A stretch of DNA of 64,000 nt from Mactromeris polynyma (taxonomy: Eukaryota; Mollusca; Bivalvia; Venerida; Mactridae): the NCBI GenBank assembly GCA_032209605.1, contig JASFXZ010000003.1, positions 11,348,807 to 11,412,806 on the forward strand, read 5' to 3'. The first letter of the stretch is position 1. Each line of letters opens with the position of its first letter. The notes beneath the pieces were generated by a model. The model did no database searches. It saw only the letters and a program-made list of their open reading frames with translations, and had not been told where the DNA came from. The position numbers were made by a program, and so were the translations under genes. Below, piece after piece: positions 1 through 11,270 of this stretch.

Positions 1-39
1 TAAAAGCGAGCGAACATTAACAACATATTATTTGGTCGC

Positions 40-131
40 TTCGCCACAGCCGTAGACGGTCGGATCCGGGATCAAACCCGCGACCTTCGGACTCGAATTT
101 TAGTGCGTTACCGGCTGCGCTAGACGGGGAT
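40..131 (-). repeat. tRNA-derived SINE head fragment
   Basis: Read on the minus strand, this stretch has a tRNA-like A box (near TAGCGCAGCCGGTAACGC) and a B box (GGTTTGATCCC) about 30 bases apart. The acceptor stem does not close convincingly, so it is a SINE head or decayed tRNA, not a working tRNA gene. Confidence 0.55.
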
Positions 132-2173
132 TCGTGATAAATCACCATTATTATCTTAACAGATAACACCAATGTGCGTTAGCAATTTACATACTTTTGT
201 CGCAATAAATACAAATGTTTAAAAATGTGTTTAAACTTATTATTTCTGTGAGGTTTCTTTAAAATCCAAGTCATATATGTAGAAGGCGAAGCGCTGACAC
301 ACATAGATATGCCCAATATAATGCATTTGTACATTAAACGGTGATAACTCCTTCTACCGACAGTGGTTGAGGAACATTGATACATAAGTTTATCTCCATT
401 TCAAAATTAACTTTTTTGATAGTGTTATCTTATTCAAATACGCATTTTAAAAAACATATTTAAGAGAAGTGAGCTTAATGCGGAGTCGATGCACATGTCC
501 GCCGCATAACGCTAACGTGAACTATATGCGGCACGGAGTATATGTGGCACTACAGGGCATATTGTCGCGAAAAATGGAGTATTTTTTTAATCAGTAAGGG
601 TAGTCAGCAATCAAAAAACCACATGCACTTGTATTACCTTATTTGTTTCACAGTCAGACTTACGGCCTAGATAACGTTATTCTGATATTTTCTGAGATTG
701 TACGATTAGACATCAACTAGACGCTGTTTAACAGAAACAGTTATCAGAATACGAAATATGTTAAATATCGAGTCACATCTGAATTAATATGAGAAATTTA
801 AGTAAACCGCGAATATATTGAGGTAAAGAGATGTTTAAAATGACAGACATGATTTTAAATGCAAGTATTTTAAATATGCGGATTTTGGGAGCTGATAGGC
901 CTCTCCAACAGTATATTGTTAAATATTAGCGTCTTAAAATTTTTACTGTGAGATAAACGGAAAATTTCATGCAGATTATTGAAAATTACAGCTAACTTAA
1001 AAAGCACAAGTTAATTAGTATGAATATGAAATTACTTTGTATAGCATGGTTAATTGTTCCGCGTCCATCAATCAATATCCATTGACATACACAAAACTCT
1101 TTTAACACAATACGATTGTTTTTTAAATAAAAAATATCTCAAACATGTTTTTTTCTTATACCCATTTTATATACATTTGTATTTATATATAAAACTGATT
1201 TGCATGCAATGCAAAATACCATGTGTGTGTTGTAAAATGTTCTTTATATGATCAGTGGTTTATTAATTAAATTTGAGGGGCAATGTACACTCAAAGGCTT
1301 TTCTAATTGGTATCTTCTTATATTGTCATTTATTTCAAAATGAATGCAAGGGAATATAAACTTACATTTTTACTTCATTCTTACCCATACCTCAATCTTT
1401 TGAAGCCCAAAATTCACCCATGATTAAACAAAAAACACTTATAAAGAGTTTTGTCAATTTAATTTATAACAGCAGAAACTTATGGTGACCAATTAGAAAA
1501 GTTGTTCAGTGTTATTATGCACATATATACAGAATATCACGGACATATGATTTATATTTCCGTGAATATATATATAATGTAAATTTAATATATAATAAAT
1601 AAATAATTTCATGTAAATTCATGTTGTGCATTTGGTAGATACATCGCAAGTTGTTAGTTCGAGAGGTTTTGTTATTTATACTAATACATCGTTAAATGTG
1701 CAATTCATTTATTATCTTGATGCGCCGAAACGTTCGTTTGGCCAAAAGCTGGTGTGATTTTCCCATGTCGCACACATTTGTCGCGCGTAAGCCTGTTTGA
1801 GTGAAACGAATTGGTCCAGTGATGCCTACAGAGATATATTATGATATAAGAAACAAGTTCTCAGGGGTACTATTGAATCTTGATTGCCTCGCAAAAGCAT
1901 TCTCCGGCAAATGTATTGAGACAGTCGCGCGAGAATATATAAATCGCAAATATGGTTTTTAATTTTACCTAATTGTGTCAATACTACATTTTCAATTGCT
2001 TCATCATTTTTTCATAACGATAACATCTCTTAATACTTAAAAGGTGGTTTTCTGTAGTTTAGGAAGTTTATTAACGTCTCATCATATATATACATGTATA
2101 CAAAACATTATCAATTACATAGGATAAAATATGCCATTCTAGTAAGAATTATAAGAGACGGGCAATACATTGC
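132..2173. other. Intergenic, no gene seen
   Basis: AT-rich sequence with only short open frames that lack splice context or family similarity. I see no transposon ends or RNA gene here. Confidence 0.5.
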
Positions 2174-2875
2174 ACAATAAAACATCCATATCACTATATA
2201 TAAGATAATTAGAATCATAATATCAATATTATATATACATTGAAACATGTGATAAAACTACACGTGCATATAACAATAAAACATCCATATCACTATATAT
2301 AAGATAATTAGAATCATAATATCAATATTATATATACATTGAAACATTTGATAAAACTACACGTGTATATAACAATAAAACATCCATATCACTATATATA
2401 AGATAATTAGAATCATAATATCAATATTATATATACATTGAAACATGTGATAAAACTACACGTGTATATAACAATAAAACATCCATATCACTATATATAA
2501 GATAATTAGAATCATATTATCAATATTATATACATTGAAACATGTGATAAAACTACACGTGTATATAACAATAAAACATCCATATCACTATATATAAGAT
2601 AATTAGAATCATAATATCAATATTATACATGTATATACATTGAAACATGTGATAAAACTACACGTGTATATAACAATAAAACATCCATATCACTATATAT
2701 AAGATAATTAGAATCATAATATCAATATTATATATATTGAAACATGTGATAAAACTACACGTGTATATAACAATAAAACATCCATATCACTATATATAAG
2801 ATAATTAGAATCATATTATCAATATTATATACATTGAAACATGTGATAAAACTACACGTGTATATAACAATAAAA
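2174..2875. repeat. AT-rich tandem array, 99-bp unit, about 7 copies
   Basis: Units start with ACAATAAAACATCCATATC at about 2174, 2273, 2372, 2471, 2568, 2673 and 2770, with a final unit start at 2867. Spacings are 99, 99, 99, 97, 105, 97 and 97. Units are almost identical. The 105-bp unit has a small insertion (ATACATGT). The units starting at 2471 and 2770 share the same TA deletion and an A-to-T change, suggesting copying in blocks of three units. The unit contains ACACGTGT, a near-palindrome. Confidence 0.9.
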
Positions 2876-2886
2876 TTTCATCAACT

Positions 2887-3020
2887 GAGACATATTTGCT
2901 AATCCCTTAGTAGAAAATAAATAAATATATATAATGATAAAACAAGAAAAATTGATATTGTCTCGTATTGTTTATAAATGGATGTTTGAGATCAATAAAT
3001 GTGATTAGCAAATGTGTCTC
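2887..3020. repeat. Inverted repeat flanking 98 bp
   Basis: GAGACATATTTGCTAATC at 2887-2904 is matched by the reverse complement at 3003-3020 (GATTAGCAAATGTGTCTC), 17 of 18 positions. The spacer is AT-rich. It could be the ends of a tiny MITE or a hairpin just downstream of the 99-bp array. Confidence 0.6.
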
Positions 3021-3339
3021 TGTGGACATTCGTATACGTGGCATTTATGCTTTCTATCGTTTAATTTATGGATTGGCATATTAGACATATGTACATGTGC
3101 AAGTATGAATATACTTTTCATTGTAAGCATTACTAAGTTGGATTTTAATTTGTTCGCAGCTATAATCAGTGTTTTGTGGCGATCTAACCACTTCGTACTA
3201 TATATCTAAAATCGTTTCATAAACGAACGTTAGAGTGAAATTTAAATGAGTATGAAATAAATGTTGTTGGTATAAATATCATGTTAGTATATCAAAGATG
3301 GAATAGGGTTTAATAATGATTTTATTATGAGTGTGTTAT

Positions 3340-5120
3340 CATTATCATTATTATGACATTACACATTTTAGTTTGATGGGTGATGTTTATCTGATTGGTG
3401 ACCTAAATTGTAGAATAGGAAATTTATGTGATTATGTTGACAATATTGACCTGAACAGATATCTTACCTTGCCTGATAGAACTGGCAATTTAATCCCATG
3501 TAGAAAATCTAAGGATACGACGGTAAATCCTTTTGGCAAAAAATTAATTTCTCTATGTATGAAACATGAACTGTCTATTGTCAACGGAAGATTAGATGAA
3601 GGTAGCTGTACGTATTATTGTAAAAATAGAAATATAATGTGTTGTAGCATGGTCGATTATTTGATCACAAATTATTCAAATTTTGAGTATATCACCGATT
3701 TTATGATACATACTTTAATGGAATACTCTGATCATTGCCCAACTACTTTTAAAATCGGATCCCGTAGTGACGTATCTCAACAAAATATGAATAGCAAAAT
3801 GCCATTTGAACACGTCATATGGGATCAAAACAGAATGAATGACTTTCTAAATGACATAGAAAATGAACGCCAACATTTTGAAAACATTACCTCGAATATA
3901 GAAAATTAATGCGACACTATAGATTTCAATATAAAGAAGTTGTTAGAACTCATGTACAAATGTGCATATCATACATTCGGTAGAACTATATATCCTAAAA
4001 ACAAAAATAAATCAAATACAAACAAATGGTTTAACAACGAATGTAGATTGGCCAAAAAACTTTCTATAATGACAGAAGAGATTTTAAGAAAAAATCTACC
4101 AACGAAAATAAATTTAAGTTTCTCGAAAGTCGAAAACATTACAATATTGTAATGAAAAAAACTAAATCGCGGTACTATTTATCTGAAAAATCAAAATTGT
4201 CCGATATGAGCCGCAAAGCACCAAAACAATTCTTGATAAGGGTTAGTCATTTCAGAAATAAAAACAGAAACTCCATATTAGATATTGATACTGACCAATT
4301 TTCCACATATTTTAACGAACTACTAAACAATCGGATGAATAGTAATTCTGGCGAAGGAAATCCTTATGATATGCAATATGAAAACAATATTAATATTGAA
4401 TGTTTGGATAAACCGTTTGATGAAAATGAAATATGTAAGACCATCTCAAGCTTAACGAGAAACAAGGCTCCTGGTTGTGATAGGATAACCACTGACTTTT
4501 TTATTGACTCAAAACAATTTATAGCCCCCTATCTTGTAAGAATTTTTAATAAACTTTACGATTCTGGCGTGTACCCAGAATCATGGACGGAAAGTATTAT
4601 AATTCCCATTCACAAGAAGGGAGATAAATCTAATCCTTCAAATTAGAGAGGTATTTCATTAATCAATACAATGGCCAAGATATTTTCTCTAGCTCTTCGC
4701 AATAGACTTAATTCATGGTGTGAGGACAGTAATATTTTATGCGATGAACAATTTGGGTTCAGAAACAAAAAAAGTACAGCTGATTGCGTTTTTATCCTAC
4801 ACAGTATTGTTAATCAGGTAATTTCAAGCAATAAATCATTATATTGTGCATTTATAGACTATGAAAAGGCATTTGACACGATAGTTAGAGATTCCTTATG
4901 GTATAAATTAACGGAATACGGTGTGAGTTCTAAAATGGTAACTATGTTAAAATCTATATATAACAAAGTCTCAGCTTGTGTTAAAGTACATAAATCTCTG
5001 TCAGATTTCTTTGATATATCTCTTGGCGTAAAACAAGGGGAACCTTTGTCGCCTATTCTTTTTATATTATTTGTGAATGATGTTACAAGAAATATTGATT
5101 TTACCTCACTGAGTATGATA
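3340..5120 (+). mobile_element. Decayed non-LTR retrotransposon (LINE), 5' part: endonuclease and RT N-terminal half
   Basis: The translated pieces show the C-terminal half of an APE-type endonuclease (GDLNCRIGN near 3400, SMVDYLI near 3645, YSDHCPTTF near 3725). The reverse transcriptase fingers/palm follow: NKAPGCDRITTDFF, then motif A FIDYEKAFDT near 4855 and motif B GVKQGEPLSPILF near 5025. It is broken by an in-frame stop at 3907-3909, a frameshift between about 4110 and 4138, and an in-frame TAG at 4644-4646 where a Tyr is expected (N-Y-R-G-I). The coding frame stops abruptly after 5120, before the FADD motif. The missing part lies at 11271-12720 in the same orientation. The element is 5' truncated. 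The architecture suggests the CR1/Jockey/I side of the LINEs; the clade is not certain. Confidence 0.9.
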
Positions 5121-5429
5121 CAAGTAAAAAATTGCTGCCTGATGCAGCAAAGGTGGGTGCACGGCGTCAACAAAATGAAATAGAACAACTGCAATTTGAA
5201 GTAACAGTATGTGTTTATTATGCTTTAATGTGTAACTATATATTAATGTATAAAAAGTACATTTGTAGTTTTAGTAGTAGGAATTTATTAAGGAACAGAC
5301 TAGTTTTTGTATGGACAGTTAAACAGAAATAAAAATTGATAGTGCGGAAAACTTTCATGATAATGAACATCATGCATGTAAATTAAGACAACATTATACA
5401 TATCAAAATGCAAAACATTGATTGAAACA

Positions 5430-6180
5430 TATTAACATAAATCACAATCATTATCACGGTAGAAATAAATAATGAAATACCGACAAATTTACATAATTAG
5501 TATTTACTAAAAATTAAAAAAGAAGAACAATAATCACTAAATGATATTGCATATCATGTCAAAATGTGAGAGCACTACAGTTTAATTAACAACATGTCAG
5601 TGGACAAACAGACATCCAGCATCACACACTGAATTAATCAAGCAATGTGTGAATGTAAAATAAGGCAAAGAACATAGCTAAGAGAAATAAAACCGTATTT
5701 ACTTATATCTCAAACATATTTACAGTGGAAAGAAATAATGCAAAAGTGACCAAAATGCAACACAATAACTCAATACAAAAACATTAATCACTAAATGATA
5801 TAGCACCTTGTCAAAATATGATATCACTTCAGTATGTAACAACCGCATGCTAGAATCACACACTGGATAAGTTATCAAGCAGTGTGAATGTATAATGAGT
5901 ATAAACTTTGTGGAGGACTGGATAATGGTGAAATTGTATATGTAAATGAAAACTGTAAATGATACCTGAATCTACAAAAGTGATAGGAGGTGTACACAGA
6001 CGGATTTAGCAGACTTAGTATATTAATGACTAGAGAAGTAAACAAAAAGAACATAGCAAAGAGAAATATAAACGTATTTACATATATCACATACATATTA
6101 ACAGTAGAAAGAAATAATGCAATAATGACCAAAAAGCAAAAACGATTACTCAATACAATCAAAGCAAACAAATGGGGTGT
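5430..6180. repeat. Degenerate tandem repeat, 2-3 units of about 300 bp
   Basis: Stretches such as AATCACTAAATGATAT (5533 and 5787), AGAACATAGCTAAGAGAAAT versus AGAACATAGCAAAGAGAAAT (5670 and 6047) and GAAAGAAATAATGCAA (about 5728 and 6108) recur in the same order. This marks an old diverged tandem duplication. No coding potential is evident. Confidence 0.6.
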
Positions 6181-6249
6181 GGGACAGTACCACTTGTCTA
6201 TGTAGCCAAGCTGGCAAGTCGTTGCATATAAGTTTCTGTTTCATAACTA

Positions 6250-6440
6250 TAGTCAAACCTGTGTTAAAGACCACCTGAGAACAAAGACCACTATTGCAAA
6301 ACCTGTCTGCAAAGACCATCAATTTTATCTCCCATCAGACCATTTTAAATGATATTTAATATGTTAATAGAGACCACCTGTAAACAAAGACCACATTTTG
6401 CTGTTCCCATGGGTGGTCTTTACAGACAGGTTTGACTGTA
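6250..6440. mobile_element. MITE, variant of the AAACCT...AGGTTT family
   Basis: About 190 bp with inverted ends: TAGTCAAACCTGTGTTAAAG on the left and ACAGACAGGTTTGACTGTA on the right. GACCACC and AAAGACCAC motifs inside are shared with the MITE family found many times between 25 and 53 kb. It is non-coding and lies inside the segment that splits the LINE. Confidence 0.7.
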
Positions 6441-7974
6441 AACAGTTTTATAATATCAAAGTTTGTGTAACTAGGTAAGAAGGTTTGCATGGAATATGGA
6501 ATAAAACAAAAACATAAGACATAAATGTGAAAAAGAATAAAAAATTATTGAAGAAAGGATAAACCTTTTTTTCCAAGAGATTTTCAATCAGACTTGTATT
6601 AGAAATGCTAGATTTTCAATCCAAAATAAAGAAAAATGGTCAGTAATAATGGTAGAACCTTAAGACTGTAAAACAAGTGAAATGTTTGTCACAATTGTAA
6701 ATAAATGAAAAACAAAGATATTAGACCCTTTATGTAACGTTTGTGAATATTTAATTATGAAATGACATATTAAATTCTATCCTCGCTAAATTAGAGTAAA
6801 ATCAGTATGGCCAGGCATAAAGTTATGATAACACTAGCTTGCCATAGGTTATGAGTTATCTTGTTGCAGTGGGGTATTTTCCAATTAATTTTCAAAGCAC
6901 AACTTTGATGAAAATGTAACAGGTTTTTTTAGAGATGAACAGCAGACAAGGTTTTCAAGTTTCAGACACCTGTGACCTTGACTTTTAACATTATGACCCC
7001 AAATTACAATATGAACTACTAGACTTCATACTGATACTTCCCAGCAAGTTGATGAAAATCTATCACTGGATTTTGGAGATAAAGGGACAACAAGGCAGAC
7101 TGGACAGACAAACATACAACATGTGGAGACATAATGAATACAAGATGATGAACACATATGTATAAGCAATAACAAAGTTTATATAATTATACATTGTAGT
7201 TAAATATTAGTACTAAACTGTTTACTTCATATGCAGCTTAATTGCAAAAACATCATCTTTTATATAGTTTATACATGAATCCAGGTCAAATCATCCAAGC
7301 TTTGTTTTAAAGGAAACTACTTTGAGCTTAGTCAGTAACAAAAAGTATGTTAGACCAGTTGTATCAAAAGTTGAAAGTAGACTGCAGACACAGCATAGGG
7401 CTATTCAAGGAACATTTTTACCCGGTTTGGTTTAAACTGCTCTAGCAGCTTTAGATATAATATCCAAAATGTGTCAGCGAATCAGATGTTGGATGTAATT
7501 TTGGTACAGTACAATCATGTGCCATGTTCATAGCAAATCAGCCAAAGGGTAAATAGATTTTTTTAGAAAAAATGTCTGGCAATCAGAAGCCCAAGTGGCT
7601 ATTTTGGAATTCGAGTGGGGCTGAGTGGGGCTGTGTGACACAATATTTGAGGACAATCATGCAATGAACAAATCTCGAATGAGTTAAATAATTAAAAAAT
7701 ATCAAAGTGAAACAAACAGCAATAAAACACCTGAAGACTGAGGCAAGACATGAATATTGCAAAAGCACATTAATGTAAGAACTGTTACAAGTATCAAAGA
7801 CAAGCAAAGTCAACTATCAAAACACAGTACAATATATTCAAATGAGAGGCCCAAGCAAAAATTAAATCAAAATAAGGGAGGGCTTGGTTTTTTTAAAACT
7901 TTTGAGTGCTGACTGGGTTTTTTTACATGTGTTTTTTTGAAATACTTAACTTTTGCCATACAGTAAAAAGGTAT
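6441..7974. other. Non-coding stretch, nothing recognised
   Basis: AT-rich sequence with short open frames only. I see no splice-supported exon and no clear repeat ends. Confidence 0.45.
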
Positions 7975-8250
7975 GTATGTATAGTATTTATGAGGTCGCC
8001 CGTCGCTGCGCACATTTTATAATGCACATTATGGTAATTTGGTCGACCCGGTATGTCTGCCACACAACATAAATATACTTTTTTGATGCCAGTAGAGGAG
8101 TATAGGTCAAACAGACAATTTTTGAAGCCAAATACGGTCACTGCATAGTGCCAATGAGACCCATCGTACAGTTACCATTTTCCTGGCATCTAACCAGTAC
8201 TTTCCTGGAATCTACCCAGTACTTTCCTGGTTACATGCCAAGGCGTATGC
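7975..8250 (+). repeat. Dispersed repeat, inverted relative to copy at 16.9-17.2 kb
   Basis: It contains the short internal repeats TAACCAGTACTTTCCTGG and TACCCAGTACTTTCCTGG, the phrase AATGAGACC(C)ATCGTACAG, and GGTCGACCCGGTATGTC. The same order occurs in reverse complement at 16922-17215, so this is one interspersed family of at least 275 bp, not a local duplication. No coding capacity. Confidence 0.8.
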
Positions 8251-8910
8251 ACAAATATTATAAATATTGTCCCTGAAGTAAATTTCATTGCACTAACAAG
8301 CTGATTTTATACATTTAAGAATAAAGGGCCAGAAAATACTGCACTCCACAGGATGCAATATATCAACCCCATTACCTACAGAAATAAAGTTACTGCTAAT
8401 GGTAAATTTCAATTTTTAAAAGCCACCAATGAAGAAAATAATAAAGTGGTGGGTAAGAGGTTGTTGAGGGGAGTTTTTTTTCTCTCTCTGAAACAGTTGT
8501 AAATCAAGAATAAAATCCACATTTTTTGTTTCTAGGGTTCCCTCTGTCATTCGCCAATAACATCAAATGTGAAAAAGACAATAATTTGGCAACAGGTTTT
8601 CAATTTTGGCAACAAAAATATTCCAAAAGAAATTATACTTGTAAGCAATTGCATAATTTTTCATGCTTTTTATCAAAACTGGTGTGTACTTTGAATATGC
8701 CACAGGGAATCATGTCTTCAAATTAAAAAAATTTAGCACCTTCAATACCGGGATATGAATAAATACCGAATGATATCAGAAATGGAAGTATCTAGTTTTT
8801 CGCATAACTTTGATTGCAGTGTCAGTTGTTCCGAATAGATAAGGGATCACTGTCCTTGTAAGTGCAAGTGACACTTATTTACGGTTTACACAAGGCAACA
8901 ATATGAAGCT
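8251..8910. other. Non-coding, possible 3' UTR of the minus-strand gene
   Basis: No ORF with support. If the exon ending at 8911 is real, its 3' UTR runs into this region on the minus strand. I did not find a convincing AATAAA close to the stop. Confidence 0.35.
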
Positions 8911-10190
8911 CTAATGTTCATCTTGCATATCTGGGAACATCTGCTTCACCATTCCTACAGGTACCACAACTACTTTGTCATCTATTGTTAAGAAGGAGAA
9001 CTCATCTTCTTCCTGACAAACACTATCCACCTCATCAATTACGTCTTCTACTGGAAATTCTGTTTTCTGTTAAAATACAATAGTATAGGTATATTGTAAG
9101 GGTATTAATGAAACATATTTAAGAAATATCTGCACAATTTTTGCTATATTTAGGTGTTGAACCTTTCGCCTAGTGTTAAAGCTCTTTTTGATGGAGTGTG
9201 AGGATAAGTGACCCAATCATGTTTATGATAAAAAAAAATGTATTACTTTGATCTTGCTGCTGCATATAATCTTTGACGGTTTGTTGTTCTTTAATTGTGT
9301 ATTTCTTTACTTTTCTGCTTTAACAATGGATTTAGTTACATGTTTATTATAACCATGTCATATTAATGTCTCCATGGAAAATTTAATGGTATTAAAAAGT
9401 ATTAGCCAATAACAATATATTTCAAAAGTATCCGTTGACAGCTGCTAAAATTATTAAACTAAAACTATCTGAATGGACAAAAAAAACTTTATGCCTTTTT
9501 GATGATATAACTACTGTACTAAAGTACATTCAGAATTTTTTTGCAATATCTTATTTTAGCTTAAGGTAACAGGCGACAGGATTGCAATAATTTGAACTTG
9601 CTATTTAAATTTGTATAGCAGAATATCAATGTATCATTTCCTATAATTGCAATAATTAACCTCACAATTTGTCTGTTGTTCAAGACACAACACAAATCAG
9701 ATTTCCCACCCTTCCCAAAAAAAATTCAAGGACTCTTCAAAGGGTATTTTCACAAAATTCAAGGACCAAAACAGCATTTGTACTGCTATTTTATTCATTC
9801 AACATGTCTTTCAAATTAACTTTTTCCATGAACATTTAAGTATTAAACTTCAAATTATGAACTTATATACAAGGAAATGTTACACGCACTTCAATGCGAG
9901 TTTTCCAAGGCTTTCAAAGTCACTATTTTTTATCTGTTTAAAGTGAGTTTATTATACAGTAGGAGAACCATGTGACATACCGTGACTAAGGTCTGGGATG
10001 TTGTTGAAAGGGAAACTTCATTTCTGTAGGTATTTGTAACACTGTCTGTTATCACAAGTCTCCAGGTTGAAAGGTTTCATTCACACATTTGCACCATAAG
10101 GCCACCTAACATTTGTTTGTTGCATCTTCAAAATATATGTTCTTTATTTTGACATTCTCAGTACCTCACATACAGCTTCTTCGGAACTTC
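8911..10190 (-). CDS. Partial gene: two 3'-terminal coding exons of an unrecognised acidic protein
   Basis: The terminal exon 8911-9066 (156 nt, 52 codons with TAG) follows a good acceptor (TATTTTAACAG) and is open in the splice-compatible frame. It encodes an acidic C-terminus beginning KTEFPVEDVIDEVDSVCQEE and ending in MVKQMFPDMQDEH. A 26-nt exon at 10165-10190 (acceptor TTTATTGCAG, donor GAG|GTACTG) joins in phase and adds SSEEAVCE. Acidic residues dominate both. Upstream coding exons and the start codon were not found; a possible 5' untranslated exon is at about 10863-10965. I do not recognise the family. The gene lies entirely inside the segment that splits a LINE, so it may be a captured or relocated gene fragment instead of a resident gene. 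Confidence 0.4.
9067..10164. other. Putative intron / non-coding
   Basis: Sequence between the two candidate exons; no other coding exon or repeat end was recognised. A short region near 9700-9790 is rich in AAGG/TTCAAGGACC words but not clearly repetitive. Confidence 0.35.
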
Positions 10191-10862
10191 CTGCAATAAA
10201 AGGTAAATCAATAAAATACTGCATTAGACTTTCCAATGGATAATAATGCATTTTGCCTTTCATCTCAAATAATGTTTTAGAACAGCCATTCATTTGCTGA
10301 TCGTGTATCTGAAGACATCAATTTGAAGATGTCATCAGACAATTATCTTAATTGAGATTCTCCATCTATCATTGGCAGTGTTTTCCGTGGACTTTTAACA
10401 TTGAAAGTCATTGCAATTTCATATCCGAGGCCAGGGTCATTTCCAAGTATTGGAGGTCATACAGGAATATGCTAAATCGAGTCGACGCTTATGTACTTAG
10501 ACACATTCAGTCTGCATGTAATAATGAAATTGAAAGTTGAAACTGAAAGTACATTTTCGGAAAATTGCTGTAAGGTTAGAACATGTGATCAGTGTATTTA
10601 ATACAACCTGCGAGTTTAAACGTTTACATGTTAATTATGACGCATGTTTGAACGATACATGACTTATGAAAGAGGGAAAATACTGCAAAATAGTAAACAG
10701 AGCACAGAGACGAATGCTGGCTGCATCATAACAATAACAAATAAAATGTAGGTCAACCACGCGATGGGTCAACCACAATGTTGAAACGATAAAATTCAAT
10801 AATTATACAGTTGAAAATATTAGTTAATGACATCAATCATAATATACAACAAAATCACATAC

Positions 10863-10965
10863 CTTAATTTAGCTTTTGTAGCCTACAAAATCAATAATGA
10901 CGTTACAACGCACAATCGTTCGCTTCCCGACATATATTCCCGCCGGTCTGCGCAGGCGCACAATA
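10863..10965 (-). promoter_or_regulatory. Candidate minus-strand promoter / 5' exon with NRF1-like site
   Basis: TGCGCAGGCGCA at 10949-10960 matches the core pattern of NRF1 sites (GCGCAnGCGC) and stands out in AT-rich surroundings. On the minus strand it is followed by a GC-richer stretch, a short ORF (ATG then 16 codons to TAG) and a strong donor (TTAAG|GTATGTG, exon edge 10863). This fits a TATA-less promoter with an untranslated first exon for the gene ending at 8911. The link is inference. Confidence 0.4.
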
Positions 10966-11246
10966 GGCTCTGGGGTGGGACTGAAACCCGTTATCCGGGA
11001 TCCGTGATTCTCCGGGATCGATTTTTAAAAATTGTTCGAGTGGAACATATGTTAACTGAAGGGTGTGAACGAACGTTCCTCTATCCGGTATTGACCGTTG
11101 ATACCTACGATATAGTCCAAAATATCGATCCCGGATTTTCCCACCAAAGTCCCGGATTTTAGTCCCACCCTAGGCTCTGTTCGATTTTTCCCCAAATTTT
11201 GTTCTTAACCGAGTCCATTGCAAAACGACGCTAACAGAACTCAATA
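10966..11246. other. Non-coding
   Basis: Contains near-repeated words CCCGGATT / CCGGGAT and TAGTCCCACCC near 11120-11170, but no gene or clear element end before the hairpin at 11247. Confidence 0.35.
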
Positions 11247-11270
11247 TGCACGGCGTTGACACGCCGTGCA
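11247..11270. repeat. Perfect 10-bp stem hairpin at LINE junction
   Basis: TGCACGGCGT and ACGCCGTGCA are exact reverse complements separated by TGAC. The hairpin ends immediately before the ATA at which the LINE frame resumes. The 10-mer also occurs at 5158-5167 near the other junction. Confidence 0.85.

Larger units (their letters stand above)
5121..11270. mobile_element. Candidate 6.15-kb inserted segment splitting the LINE (Helitron-like ends)
   Basis: The LINE frame reads L-S-M-I up to ATA at 5118-5120 and resumes N-Q-L-C-I-H-M-L-L directly after ATA at 11271-11273, so this block looks like an insertion with ATA at both edges. The right end is a perfect 10-bp stem hairpin, TGCACGGCGT TGAC ACGCCGTGCA, at 11247-11270. 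The same 10-mer TGCACGGCGT recurs 38 bp inside the left end at 5158-5167. A second small hairpin (TTGCTG...CAGCAA) is at 5132-5150. No terminal inverted repeats or Rep/helicase ORF are visible. A hairpin next to the 3' end with a subterminal repeat is a feature of Helitron-like elements. A simple genomic rearrangement is the alternative. Confidence 0.45.

Noticed and set aside
5129..5191. Exon-like open stretch (DTSKKLLPDAAKVGARRQQN and onward) ending at a GT
   Set aside because: No convincing acceptor or partner exon was found, it lies at the left end of the LINE-splitting segment, and the similarity to any family is not clear.
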